From Solenopsis invicta (taxonomy: Eukaryota; Arthropoda; Insecta; Hymenoptera; Formicidae), in contig NC_052669.1 of the NCBI RefSeq assembly GCF_016802725.1, positions 3,496,501-3,560,500 of the forward strand: 64,000 nt of DNA, read 5' to 3'. The notes under the pieces were generated by a model. It saw nothing but the letters and a program-made list of their open reading frames with translations, made no database searches and was not told where the DNA came from. This document shows positions 52,701 through 64,000 of this stretch, piece by piece; positions within the stretch are counted from its first letter, which is position 1; every line of letters begins with the position of its first letter. Made by a program: the position numbers and the translations under genes.

Positions 52701-55680
52701 AACGGCTTCTTCCCTTTACTTAACTTATATAATACTACAAGAACTGCAGCAAGCAACTGTATTAAACTATAACAGTACTTTGACTTTTCTTATAAAGTAA
52801 AGGTAGTATAAAGACATCTGGTCACCAATTCTTACATATCAAAAAAATTAAAAAATGTTTTTTGTATTAATTGAAAATGATACTATTTTTTAATGGAATA
52901 CTGAATCTTTTTCATCATCTCTTTCTTTCTCTCTCTCTCTCTCTTTCTCGTTTTTTAAAAGACAAAAGATATACGATCATTAACTGCGCTCCCAATCTTA
53001 ACATATATAAAATAATTTAAATACTTTTGGCGTTTTTTTTCCTCTCATTAATACCACAAAAATATGCATCATATACATCAAAGAATAAATTGAAAGGTAT
53101 ACCGAGCTTCGCACATTAAAAATCAGAATTTTCTGTAATCCTACGTCGATGTCACATATCTTCTAAATCGGCGCTACACATATAGCTGTGTCTTGTCGAC
53201 AATGTCGTCCTCGTTTCTGCGCGCGTATTAATCGTGCCTCTGGCTTTTATGCTCATTAAATTACACAGCCGTCGCTGGATACGGTGCCGTTAAACCAACG
53301 ACATCACCGGTACATTCACGATCCAGCGGTTTCGCGCCTGTACCAGGCGAGCAAGACGATCGAGAGACCAGATCCAAGTACCTCAACCGGAGTTCTCCAC
53401 CTACCACGAGCCTACATCCCTCGCTGCGCAAACTTTACGTAGATTGCAAGGTTTCTGTCAGCCAACCGTAGTACGCAGCACTGCATTTACGATGTTAATA
53501 ACGTAGACTATGCCGGTTATATCGTTGGATATTGACGGGATAAAAGCAAGTCGTGCGCTAAGAAGAATCGATCGTTAATTCGGTATGTTTCGATACTTCG
53601 CGGAAGTTGAATTATCATAAAAATTTCTTAATATATTATATTATGTTCTCTTCGATACGTTTACATCATAGTGCTCTTTTAACTTTTTTTATGTAACCTT
53701 ATACAATAATTAATTTTGTAAAAATTAATAAAATTTTGACAATTTAAAAGTATATAATATGTCTAATTGTAATGTTTTAATTAAATTAACACTTTCTGCT
53801 TTATTCAATATAAATTTTGTTAAAACGTGAAAATTATTGCAAAGTGTTTAAAATTAAACTGTTTTTTTTTCAGAAATATAAATTTTAAAATTTGTAAAAG
53901 TTTAAATGTAATAATATTTATAATATTTCAAAAGATTTTTCAGCTACTTTATTGGCCGCAAGTGCTTGCATATTTATATAAACGTCTTCTTGGTCCCAAG
54001 TGTACACTTCATCTTGTAGCGTTTCTCCTGAATCGATATGCCGGAACTGTGTAGGAACTCCCGGTTATCACACAATATGTACGTTGTAAGCCAGAGTTCT
54101 ATTGTTGCGATCAAATCAGCTTATCGACTTTGCTATCGCTTTATCTCATTCGAGGAAGAAGTTTAGCGAGAATACCTTTCTGCGGATACACCGCTCTGAA
54201 AGTGAAGAAAACTTCCGCCGCACGTAGCACGTCGTCAAGGTGGGCGGTGTATTCAAAGTTTTTGGCACGCCTGATATTGATATATCGAGATACTTTCGGC
54301 CTGCGTCAGCGCGTAGTCGACCGAGCTTCTTCAATCCCTTTCCTCTTCTCTAGATAACAAGATATTCTAACTCGGATAGCCCTCATACAATTGGTGATTG
54401 GACCGTTATTTTGCCCTGCCAGACTATGAAATATGTTTCTACAACAAAAGCGTTTTATATCTTAAGATATCTTAAAGCAATATCAACCAGAATTTTTCTC
54501 AGGTATTGAATGGTTCCTGTTTTCATGCGACACAAATGAAAAATTAGAATTAGAATTGGCGAGATCTGTACATCAATGTTGTTGTGAAATTCTGTTGCTC
54601 AGTTTTTTTCCATTATTAATTGCATTTGACAACAAAAACTTATTATATATCGGAATCAGTAATTATTAATAATTTTTATTTCCACATTAAAATATGTAAA
54701 TTATGATGATCTGCATTTTTTACAAGAGGATCCTTTTAGAGGAGAATAGCTAGAAGGATATTATTTTTGCATCGAGAGTTGCGCAGAAAATAAGGACGAT
54801 ATGAAGCGCGTACTTTTCTCTGCACAAGTCATACAACCAGCCAAAAATGTAAATAGGAAAAAGGAGAGAGAAAAAAGAAGATAAGAGACAAAATTTACCC
54901 TTAAGTATTATATATACAACGTTTGTCCTCAACAACTCTCCGCATATTTTCTCGCGATGGTTTCGCGGCCCGTTATCTTTTCTTTTATTTGCAGTCTTGT
55001 CGAAGCATCTGCGGCTCTGTTTATGCGTACGATCTTTTATATTTCGACACATCAACGCTACGCATTCCCAAACGAATACGATGCAATACGCCAATATTCC
55101 ATACTAGACTTTATAGTTCATAGATTTTATTTCAAAAGATTCTTTTGGTTGGTGTAAATAATATGTAATATTAATCATTCTTTTTAGATCAAATTTAAAA
55201 GAATACTGAAATTCTTTCAAATTAAAAGAAACTAAAAGAATTAAATTTTACAAAAAAAAATTAACTATTTTGTGCGATTATTAATTTGAATTATGCATGC
55301 AAATATGCGCGCTTTTGATAATATTGAATGTTTTCAGAAGAATAGTATTATTTATTTTAAAACCAAATTGTTACACAAAATAAGGAATTTCTTTTAAAGC
55401 AAATAATATTTTGTATAAATTTATTTTTTTGTTATATATATATTTTTTTTTATTCAATATTAAATTGATTTGCAATTATTATATTTATGTGATGAAGTAA
55501 ATCACTGTTTAGCTTATGAAATTATTAATGCCTGCAATGCCTCATTTATTTGCTTTTTTGGTTGATAATAACAGAAAAATGTCAAAAAATTATTAATTGT
55601 TCGTTCTATCTTCCGCGTACAACACATAAAATTACGTGATTGCAAATTAGGCTGGTACAATAAAACGCGTTTGTACATAC

Positions 55681-55831
55681 CCTTAGGCAAGTGAGGCACG
55701 AAGCCTTCGTGTGTGTTCGTGACACAGGTCCCCCTCGTAATTATATTAAATGAAATGAAATTAGTGCAGAGCACACATGCCGTAGATAATAAAACGAGCG
55801 TCGCTGTCGCTTGCTTTGAAGTTCCCCACAT
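55681..55831 (-). CDS. Candidate first coding exon with signal-peptide-like start
   Basis: On the minus strand an ATG at 55831-55829 (preceded by AAA) opens MWGTSKQATATLVLLSTACV followed by LCTNF. This is a basic n-region and a hydrophobic core typical of a signal peptide. It continues through TRGTCVTNTHEGFVPHLPK to a consensus donor, AAGG|GTATGT, at 55681/55680. The exon would be 151 nt with a phase 1 end. An earlier out-of-frame ATG (starting MENKNRSN) gives a short overlapping frame of 33 codons, which argues against it. No following exon was found and I do not recognise the protein, so this is a prediction from start, composition and splice site only. Confidence 0.25.
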
Positions 55832-58800
55832 TTTCCACGTTACTGCGATTCTTGTTCTCCATTGACGATCGTGCGGCAACACTTTTGTACCGTTTGAAAT
55901 CGGAAATTCGTGTAAATATTTGCCATTAACGTCCGCTGAAAATTTTACGATTGTACGGAATTACATATAGTAACGTCCCCTTCAACAGTACGAGTAATGA
56001 TATTTACGGCGGACAAATAATCAGTTATTCCTCCCTTCGACATTATCGCTCCTCGTTGTATTTTCCCTATTTACGCACTTGCAGTATTCAAACGTACGAG
56101 ATTTACTGTACGGTGACAAATTTAACATCAGTCGGCGTCTCAGAAATACAGCATACTAGCTTAGTCGCAAATTTCTTAGGAAACTTGTGATTAAACTTTT
56201 TTTTAATTAATATTCGGTTAGTTGCCGATATTCAAATATTTTTGCTATTAACACCAAAACGTTTAACCCATTCGATGTTAAGTTCCTTCTTGTTTGTATA
56301 AATTCTGCTCTCTGTTTTTTCAAATTATTATCAATATTAATAAAGGAATTTTCTTACGAGATGGAAGATTATTCTTTTAAATATATATTCATGTTATTTC
56401 AATTATTTTAAAAATAATTCAATTAAGTAACCGCTAAAATAACGTGTGTTGCGTATAGTCCGCGTTGGAGTTTCATATTTACAGATTGGTTATATAATGA
56501 TTCTAATGTATGGCAAAAAAAATTAATGTTCTAAGAAAATTAATTAACGACAAAAGAAGTTCGAATATTGTGACAACGGATTATCAGATTATAACAGAGT
56601 TTTAAATCGTCGTTTTGTGCGTTTGTATTGCAATAAACTTTGAGATTTGTAATCTTTGGTAATCCGTAAAAATAGGATTCGATTTTAACTAGCGTTCCAA
56701 TTATTTTGCGAGAGTGTAAGAGTGCTGTATTTGAGCACGTATAAACTACAAGTGGTGTGCGTGACGATTATTGGGCGCAATAATAAATGTTTAAAATTAA
56801 CAATAAGAAAAAATGTAATTTTTTTTTTTTTTTATATTTATTCGAAATTCTTCATCTTTCAACTTTGTCTAGCACCAAGTTATTATTATTAAACATTAAT
56901 ATCTTGATAAAAATTGCTATATATTTGGTTTATCAGCAAGGAAACGTACGTATTTTCTAAGTCACTGTACATTTATAATATCAGTTATGTAAATATATTT
57001 TTACGTGTGATAAGTAGTAATTTTCACATCACTGTTGCAAAATTATAAATAAAATTTCAACGTATTCCAAAATATATGCGAAAACTCTCACCACAGGGAT
57101 ATTTGCGGCGCGTCAAATTGTTGATAGTCTATTCTGCAACATATACACTTCCATACTGTAAGTTTGTATAACCATATCAATATCTAATTGTATGTATACT
57201 ATTTTGTAAATACGTAAGTAAAATTTTATTATATATTACGCAATATCACATGAAACGTATTTATATTTCCGAGTCTTTGACGCTTTTATATACATATAAT
57301 TAATGTACATATACGTTCGGTACACGTATAACTCCACTTAACGCTACAAACGTTTCGAAGCATTCTTTCATTTGTCAAATCGTAAAATTCTTTATTTCGA
57401 TTGATTCAATCAAATGCTTCGAAGCATTTGTGTGGAATGGACCGCAACCAGTAATCTTCATCCAGTGGATGCGCATCGTCCAAGATACGGTAACCTTTAC
57501 AGAAGTATTGCAACGTATCATTTAGCATAAAAAGAGAACGGCGCGGATTGAAGAAAAAAAAAAATAAAAACGAATGTGCAAAAAGGGAAATAACAGGAAG
57601 CGTTTGAAGTATAAATCGGTTGCATGATCGATGCGCAAGAACGTACTTCGTTCTTGGCAGCAGTAATTTTCGGAATGATATGGACGCAAATATACGCACA
57701 TAGGATTACCGCACGGCAAATATCGATGACAGACGTTGCGCGGCCACGTTTCGGAGTCCTACCGGGATTGTTATTTGCACTGGCTGTTTCCCGCAACGTG
57801 TATATCGATCGGCTCGTCGCTGCGCACCTGATGTACGAACGCGTCTGAGCGTGCAACGTTTGTGTGTTACCTGACGTTAATAACTTTGATAACTTCTTAT
57901 TGGGTGTTATCTATAGCGTCAAAACGATGATCGTAAAACAATTCAAGGTGATATTCGAAGAGCGATACTTCGACCGTATCCGAGTCTGGCACGTTTGTTG
58001 TCTCCCTCGTTCACATTGTTTCGCATGCCGTTTCGAGATGTCGCGGAGGAAATGGCATGCTCTTCTCACAGAGATATTCAAAGTGGTCAGCAAATAGTTC
58101 GTTTCCAATCTTCGAACAATGCAGTGTCTCTTTGCGAGATTTCCCAGAGTATTACAAAGTCGGTCGGTCGGCCGGCGGTATGCAAATGCAGTTTACTTGC
58201 CATAAATGTAATTACCGAAATAATGACAATTAATTCCAACGGCTGTACTCGTTCAACGTGCGGCAGTTTCGGTATGCAACTCGTATAACGCCTGTACTTG
58301 CGGTTGGTCGCATTTAATTCTATATTAACACATATGTAGACTGTGCGTGTCATACTAATAAGGAAGAATACGGCTTGCGGTAAGTTCTTAATTTTGATAA
58401 AGAACAAATCTTGTTCGCACAAAAGTTGGAGCTTAAAATAATACATATATAATGAACTGTGTTACACAAATGTACTCTCTCAATCGGAATTTGAAATCTT
58501 ACCGATTTGGTGTACTACGCTCATAAGTATGATCATCAGTGACTATTCATTTTTTTTTTTTTTTTTCAATGATAATGCTTTCGATTTGAAGAGAGGTATA
58601 CTTTCATTGATCGAAATTAGTGCATTATCTCTGAAAAACAGTATACATATATCACTGATAAATGCAGTTATAAGGACAGTGTAAAAAGTATTTGTGCAGA
58701 ATAATGTTTTAAAATCTTATTTTTAGAAAGTAAATATTAATTATCAATTTATTGATAATAAACATAATATGTTGTATATATAAATATATCAATTTGTTAA

Positions 58801-58902
58801 TAAATTGCTAATGTTAATTTGCTAAAAATAAGGTGTAAAGAAACGTCCTTTGTACGAACATTCTTTACATTCACTATAGCATTGCAGACTATTTACCGTC
58901 TT

Positions 58903-59418
58903 TCAGCGATGATAACACTGATTTCGATTTAGAGACACGCAAAAATTATCGAGTACCCATTGAAATTCCCCCAAAATGTGCCAATGTATCACAGATTCGA
59001 TAAAAGATATATGAATAGCTTCGGCTGTTTTATAGACCACCGTTTTCTCGAATCTGCCGAACCGGCACGATTTTATCTTGGCGATCTCCGTGCTTGGATG
59101 ATAACGCGAAAGGGGAAAACGAAAGAAAGGGGCAGCACGCAGCGTATCCGCCACATTGAAAATGGCCGGTTCTGCAAGAGACGATTTATAGCTTCGGTAA
59201 GGGGCCGGCGGGACGTTCGGCGCCATATAACCATCATTCATTTTGTCAATAGCGCTCACCTCTACAATGGATTTCGTGTACGTATCAAAAGTGAACAGCT
59301 TTATTCTTTCAGCGTGGCGTGGCGCGAATCCAAATGCCTCTTGACTCCCTCGGCACGTGAGAGGGTTCTTATTATTTTCTGTGAGGCTTCCGCACACTAT
59401 CCCGCGTTTCGTGTCCAT
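58903..59418 (-). other. Unassigned 171-codon open frame
   Basis: This is the longest open frame in the window, beginning with a true ATG (MDTKRGIVCG). The plus strand is open over nearly the same interval for 155 codons. No domain, signal peptide or membrane segment is recognised, and residue composition is unremarkable. Openness on both strands suggests a compositional effect of the GC-richer patch. It could equally be an untranslated exon or conserved non-coding DNA. Confidence 0.15.
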
Positions 59419-60933
59419 ATGTTATAGCCGACCTGACGTGAGAAACGGGCCGTGTCCCTTCACAGTCTGCGCCGTCGTAGCCATTTCCCGCGTGGAGACA
59501 AAGTGGCCGAGCAATTTTCATACTTCGTTGCCACGTCCTGGCGAATAAGTCGACTGACAGCAAAATCGTCGGAAGTTTTCTCCGTGACTGCTTCGATACA
59601 GTTTCCGTCTCTAGGTTTTGCTAGGGAGGTAGATGGTCAAAGAATAAATGGTTTTCGAACGATAGACTGCCGGACATGGAAGATCATCGCGTGTGATTCG
59701 AGAAAAGCGAAAATGATAGAATTCGCGGCCGACTGGGTTCATTTGAAGATTTTCGGTTAATAAGTCATGCAAACGAATAGAAAACGAATATCCCAAAGTT
59801 ACTCAATGCTATCGTAAAACAGTCCGGCTTTACGATAACATCTTTTGTATAACGCAAATAATTTTTATTTTGTCTTTTTTTCGCGTGTTTTGAAAACAGA
59901 TAGATAGATAGATGCGAGCGATCTAATCTGATTTATTCATGATTCCAATATCTATTGCAGAGTCGTAGGGTACACGTAGAGAATTTGGATACGGAACCGC
60001 TATGGAAAATACGTACACTTCAGTACGTAAACATTCAGCAGATACGTGTACAGGTATATGAGAAGGTATATTGTTACAAATGGCATTATTTCATCGAATG
60101 GTAAACGGATCAGTGAATACTCCGGTCGTTTGCTGTCGACTTGGTTGTGCCAAATGTATTTCCAATTATGAGCGCCAGATCGGCAAGACGATTCTCATAG
60201 GGAACTTTGTCAATTAGTCTCGTTAATTAGACCGTCGAGACAGGACGACCTATGACCGCACTGTTGCCTCGAGCCAAATCAACTTCCACTCACGAGAGTT
60301 TAGATAGCTTTGTAATCGTAGCTATAATGGCTCGGTGAATTGATTCTTAGGTAAGCTACTGCTCGATAATTCACACTAGACGATGATGCCGTTAAATTGA
60401 TCGGCATTCCGTGCTGGGTTTGCGATAATCGCATCGCAATATTATTTTAATAATGTTGGTTGTAGCACTCAAGAGAACGAGAGATGTCAACATCGATTTC
60501 ATTATCGATTAACACGTAGGGCTATAGCATAATAAAATAAAATAAATAATTGCCGATGTTGCTTTTAATATTCATGATGCAATATTCTTGATCAAATATA
60601 TATATTGATGTTTCTCTCGGTATTTCCATATTCATGTGCGCGCATTCATCAAAGTAAAATCTATAATAGGAAGAATATTCAAAATAATCAATATTTAATC
60701 TAACGAAAAATGAATGTTTATAATACGTTTAAACGCGTTTAACTTTTTTTTCATTTAAATTAATGATTAACATTTGAAATATCTTTGCAAAATTTCTTCG
60801 TGAATGACAGTATTTATTGCTAAATATGCTTCGAAGGCAAGAGTCAAAGTATTAATGGCGGGGAAAACTTTACTGCTACTAAATATGCGATCCTCGCTTC
60901 TTAAAGCGGGACGCGCGCGTCTGCTAACGAAAT

Positions 60934-61242
60934 ATGAACGTATACCATCGCAGAGTACCGCCGGTAGCTCGGAGTTTCACCGTAGGGGTTAAAGCCGGGT
61001 GGTTTCCACCGGTGATCCCGGCAAATGGACCGGCTTCCATAAACATGAATCGGTCCGTGTGCCTGTCCCCGTCCGAGTACATCGTTTGCTTTCCGCCGAC
61101 ATCGGAACGGATGCGTGGCCCGGCGACGTTGAATTTCACGATGGACTCGCCAATAGTATCTACCAACACCGGGTCGCTTATCCCTTTCGCAACCCGCGGC
61201 ACAGAGCATGCACTCGTGGACGATTACATTTCCGTTGTATAG
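60934..61242. other. GC-rich segment open on both strands
   Basis: The plus strand is open for 102 codons from an ATG (MNVYHRRVPP). The minus strand is open in two frames, one without an ATG at its start. Glycine- and proline-rich readings such as FAGITGGNHPALTPTVKL appear on the minus strand, but I cannot match them to a family. No splice sites or start context decide between strands. Confidence 0.15.
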
Positions 61243-64000
61243 ATCGACGCGCGTCAGGACTTATGAATAGGAAATTAAGCATTTCTTTCGCGATCCGTCC
61301 GATCGAACAGAACGGATCGCGTCTACTTTCGATTTACTGCATTGAATAGATAGAGGGACGACGCTCCGTATTACGATGCTCCGTGCAAGAGCCGATCCGA
61401 CAAAATGGCTTGCTCGTTTGTCTCCCCCTCGGACGGTATCACCGACGATTTGCCGTTTCATCGAGGCAATTTAAGGGTGACTACGCTCTTTAACCCTTCG
61501 GATGTTCCGTAATCGAGCCAACCGCGCTCGCTCATAAGAAGTTCCGGGCACGTACGCTCCAAAGTCTATGCCACGCGCCAGACTAAACTCTGAAATTTCT
61601 ACTTAGAGTCTGACTGAGCAAATCTACTAATTGCGCTTATGATATGCAGTTATATTACTGTTGCGTCGTAGCTCAATCTTTTGAAGAGCTTAAATGAAAC
61701 TTTCCATTAACAAAAATACAGTAGACATTATTTTAAGCAAATTTAATTCCTTTCAGGTCTTTCAGCTTTAAACGTAATTCTCAAAAGACACAAATATTGT
61801 GCATTAAAATAAAATCCACTTACATTTAAAAATTATTAACAATGAAAGAAAAAAGTTTTATGATTTATTTAAAACGCTTTCTGGTTTAATGTATTAGTTG
61901 TCGGTACGTAAGAATAATTTAATTAGTTAAAGTTTACAATAAAATTTTATAATATAGCTACATTTGTAACTTTTGAAAAATGATACTCGCCTTTATTTTC
62001 AAAATTGCCGAGTTAAAACCTTTCATCAATGCTTCATTCCTACTTAATATACAACAATGCTTATATTTTTTTGTACAACTGCGTTTGACAATCACTCACG
62101 CGTTTTTAAAGGTTTATCTCTACTCAAAGACCAATTATATCATTGAATGAAACCGTGTAATTCTTCGTCTAATGTAATAATTCAACGTCAACATAAGGTA
62201 AAGCTCGGACGATCATATTTAGCGCCAAATGTATAGTGAAAATGCAAACCTTTGTTCCAAACGTCGCGTCGCCGAGAAGGAGATACAGAAAAGTGATGAA
62301 AAGAGGAAGGGGAGAGAAAGATAGTAAGATAAACACGCGCCAAAACTCCCGCAATGCAGCCCCGTGTGCAACTGCGCGCCACCATCCAGATATTGTACTT
62401 ACGTAGTAGTTCGAAAGCGCTCGGCGAATTGCGAAAATATAATTAAATGCCGCACAACCGAGCTAGTACGGGTCGGCGAACCGCGATATTTTCTTGTGCA
62501 TAATGCGTTTATCCGTTTGACGTAGACGTGGCGAATTGCAACGTACCGAGAATCAGCGGCTCGTAATAAAACGCAAAGGAAGGATCAGAAAACGTATTTT
62601 CATAATTCTGTCGGCATCCAAGGCACGCCGCGTGCTCGCAATTAGAACGCAATTTAACGTTAGTGGTGAAGAAAAAGGCTCTTTACTCTTTACTGAAGGT
62701 CATTTCCCATGGCCCGTCGTCGGTGAGGCGAAGGTATTTTACAGCGCTATTTTCTCCTCGCTCTAGTTTGCATTATCGCATTTGTCCCAAGTTACAAGAA
62801 GTCCACCGCTTACCATCACAGGGATCGCTAAAAGGGTACTGCTAAAAGTCATTTTTCCAGAATTGTCACAGAAAATATTTAAGCACGCGTTCGCGTAATT
62901 TATCGGAGCCACATGTATTATGTAAGCTTATAATTGCTGCTACCTTCCCCCTGGTGCTTCGAAAGATATCGACTTTACTGTGTTACGACGTGCTGATTAC
63001 GATGCGTCCAATTTAGCTGAGAGTGTGACGTAACGGCCCTTTGCGCGGTGGAGAGAAGGAAAGCGACACTCGCACCGTTCCGCTTTTGGTCAGTGATTGG
63101 TATGATCAAGGATAGAGGGTTGAACGGGTCAAGCCCTCACGCTGAAGGAGAACGTCCTCGTTACGTTAACATTTCCTGTGCTCCTGGAATATTGGCGATC
63201 TTCTCTTAGCGAGAATTTAATCTACACTGAGGCGAGCCTCTGGTAAGAAGGATTCCGTATTTATTCGTGACGAGTTAAAATAAGTTCAAGTGAAGAACTA
63301 ATTTAACTTCAGACGTATATTTTTCCTTTAACTGCGGGAAAAATAACAGTATTTTTTTTTACCTCATGTACGTGTAATTTTTAATTTAAAATTATTTAAT
63401 TGTTAGTAACTAAAAGCAAAATTTGTATATTTTGTCAACTCGCATAAATAACAACGGATGAAATTAATGCAATAACATCGTGCTTCTACGGCAGTACATT
63501 GCTTGCGCGATGTGCGCGATGTGCGAGAATTATTAATGAATTCGTAATGTTTGTGCAGCCCACACATTTCTCTGGAAGAGGTGTTGCGAAGACAAACCTG
63601 TGTGCAATTAATTAGTCACGCGTACGCGAGCAGATAATTTTCGTTGAGGGCGACTAATTACTCTCTCCCTTTCTCTCCCTCCCTTTGTCAATCACTGCGT
63701 GACGTTGTGGTTCGATACCGGTGCGGGGCGATAGCCGCTGGAATCCCACGAAGCTGTCTCCCTGTTGCCACACCGCTCAACCAAAAAGCTCGACCTCTAT
63801 CAATCATATGCTCGATTTAAATCCTAAATATAAATTTGCTTCGGCAAAAGTGCAATTAGCAACATTGTAAAGTCATTTCACTCGTAGCGTTTAAATTTAA
63901 TCTGGCATCGCTCTCAACAGCTTTTGTTACTGCGTTCCAAAGTTATACAGTCGAGAGAAATTTATTGTAACAGTTCGTTTGTTATTCAATTATTTACGAA

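Larger units (their letters stand above)
49773..64000. other. Gene-poor region with GC-richer patches
   Basis: No recognisable gene over about 14 kb. AT-rich stretches alternate with GC-richer patches, for example about 50120-50700, 53140-53480, 57700-58280, 59000-59600, 60900-61600 and 62240-63250. Many overlapping frames are open on both strands within the patches, which is expected from composition alone. The patches could be regulatory DNA, untranslated exons or introns of a large gene whose coding exons lie beyond the window. No tRNA or rRNA was recognised. A short TC tract lies at 52921-52950. Confidence 0.5.

Noticed and set aside
57406..57856. Overlapping frames on both strands around 57.4-57.9 kb
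   Set aside because: Several frames are open together in a GC-richer patch with no domain, splice or start evidence; compositional openness is the simpler reading.
63700..63730. GGTTCGATACCGG, resembling a tRNA T-arm
   Set aside because: No matching acceptor stem, D-arm or anticodon arm is found around it.

Overview
The window looks like insect nuclear DNA, most likely from a hymenopteran and plausibly an ant. It is AT-rich and intron-rich, full of (TA)n and (CA)n tracts and small inverted-repeat transposons. Its main content is a head-to-tail array of CYP4-clan cytochrome P450 genes, all on the + strand. The ant assignment is inference from the CYP4AB-like protein style; the CYP4 assignment rests on motifs read directly from the exons.

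Layout. Gene 1 (exons 3-12, 224-7509) is cut by the left edge. Gene 2 (9715-16644) has all 12 exons but carries a one-base frameshift in exon 2. A 7-kb gap follows (16645-23795) holding a relict last P450 exon, a decayed coding-like scrap, two inverted-repeat elements and a long CA repeat. Gene 3 (23796-29881) is intact, about 520 aa. Genes 4 (33147-39151, about 518 aa) and 5 (42027-47591, about 515 aa) are intact and lie in two copies of an ~8-kb tandem segmental duplication (31319-39748 and 40107-48224). Pseudogene 6 (48847-49772) is a deletion chimera of exon 1, exon 10, exon 11 and exon 12 with several lesions. The array therefore shows duplicates at many stages, from nearly identical to almost erased.

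All genes share one 12-exon plan with almost fixed exon sizes (154, ~110, ~94, ~186, 94, 103, ~103, 107, 69, 169, 180, ~185 nt) and fixed phases, so each was assembled by comparison with its neighbours. The proteins have an N-terminal membrane anchor, the C-helix WxxxR, the ETAMG block, the CYP4 I-helix block ending FMFEG(H/F)DT, ExxR, FDPDRF and the FSAGxRNCIG haem loop. They are expected to be ER-bound monooxygenases acting on fatty acids, hydrocarbons, hormones or xenobiotics; substrates cannot be read from sequence. Genes 1-2 form one subgroup (GFDTT, AGPRNC), genes 4-5 another (GHDTV, AGSRNC), and gene 3 is intermediate (GHDTV, AGPRNC).

From about 49.8 kb to the right end the character changes. 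P450 sequence stops, GC-richer patches appear, and no gene is recognised. One possible signal-peptide exon on the minus strand (55681-55831) and two open GC-rich segments are flagged there at low confidence.
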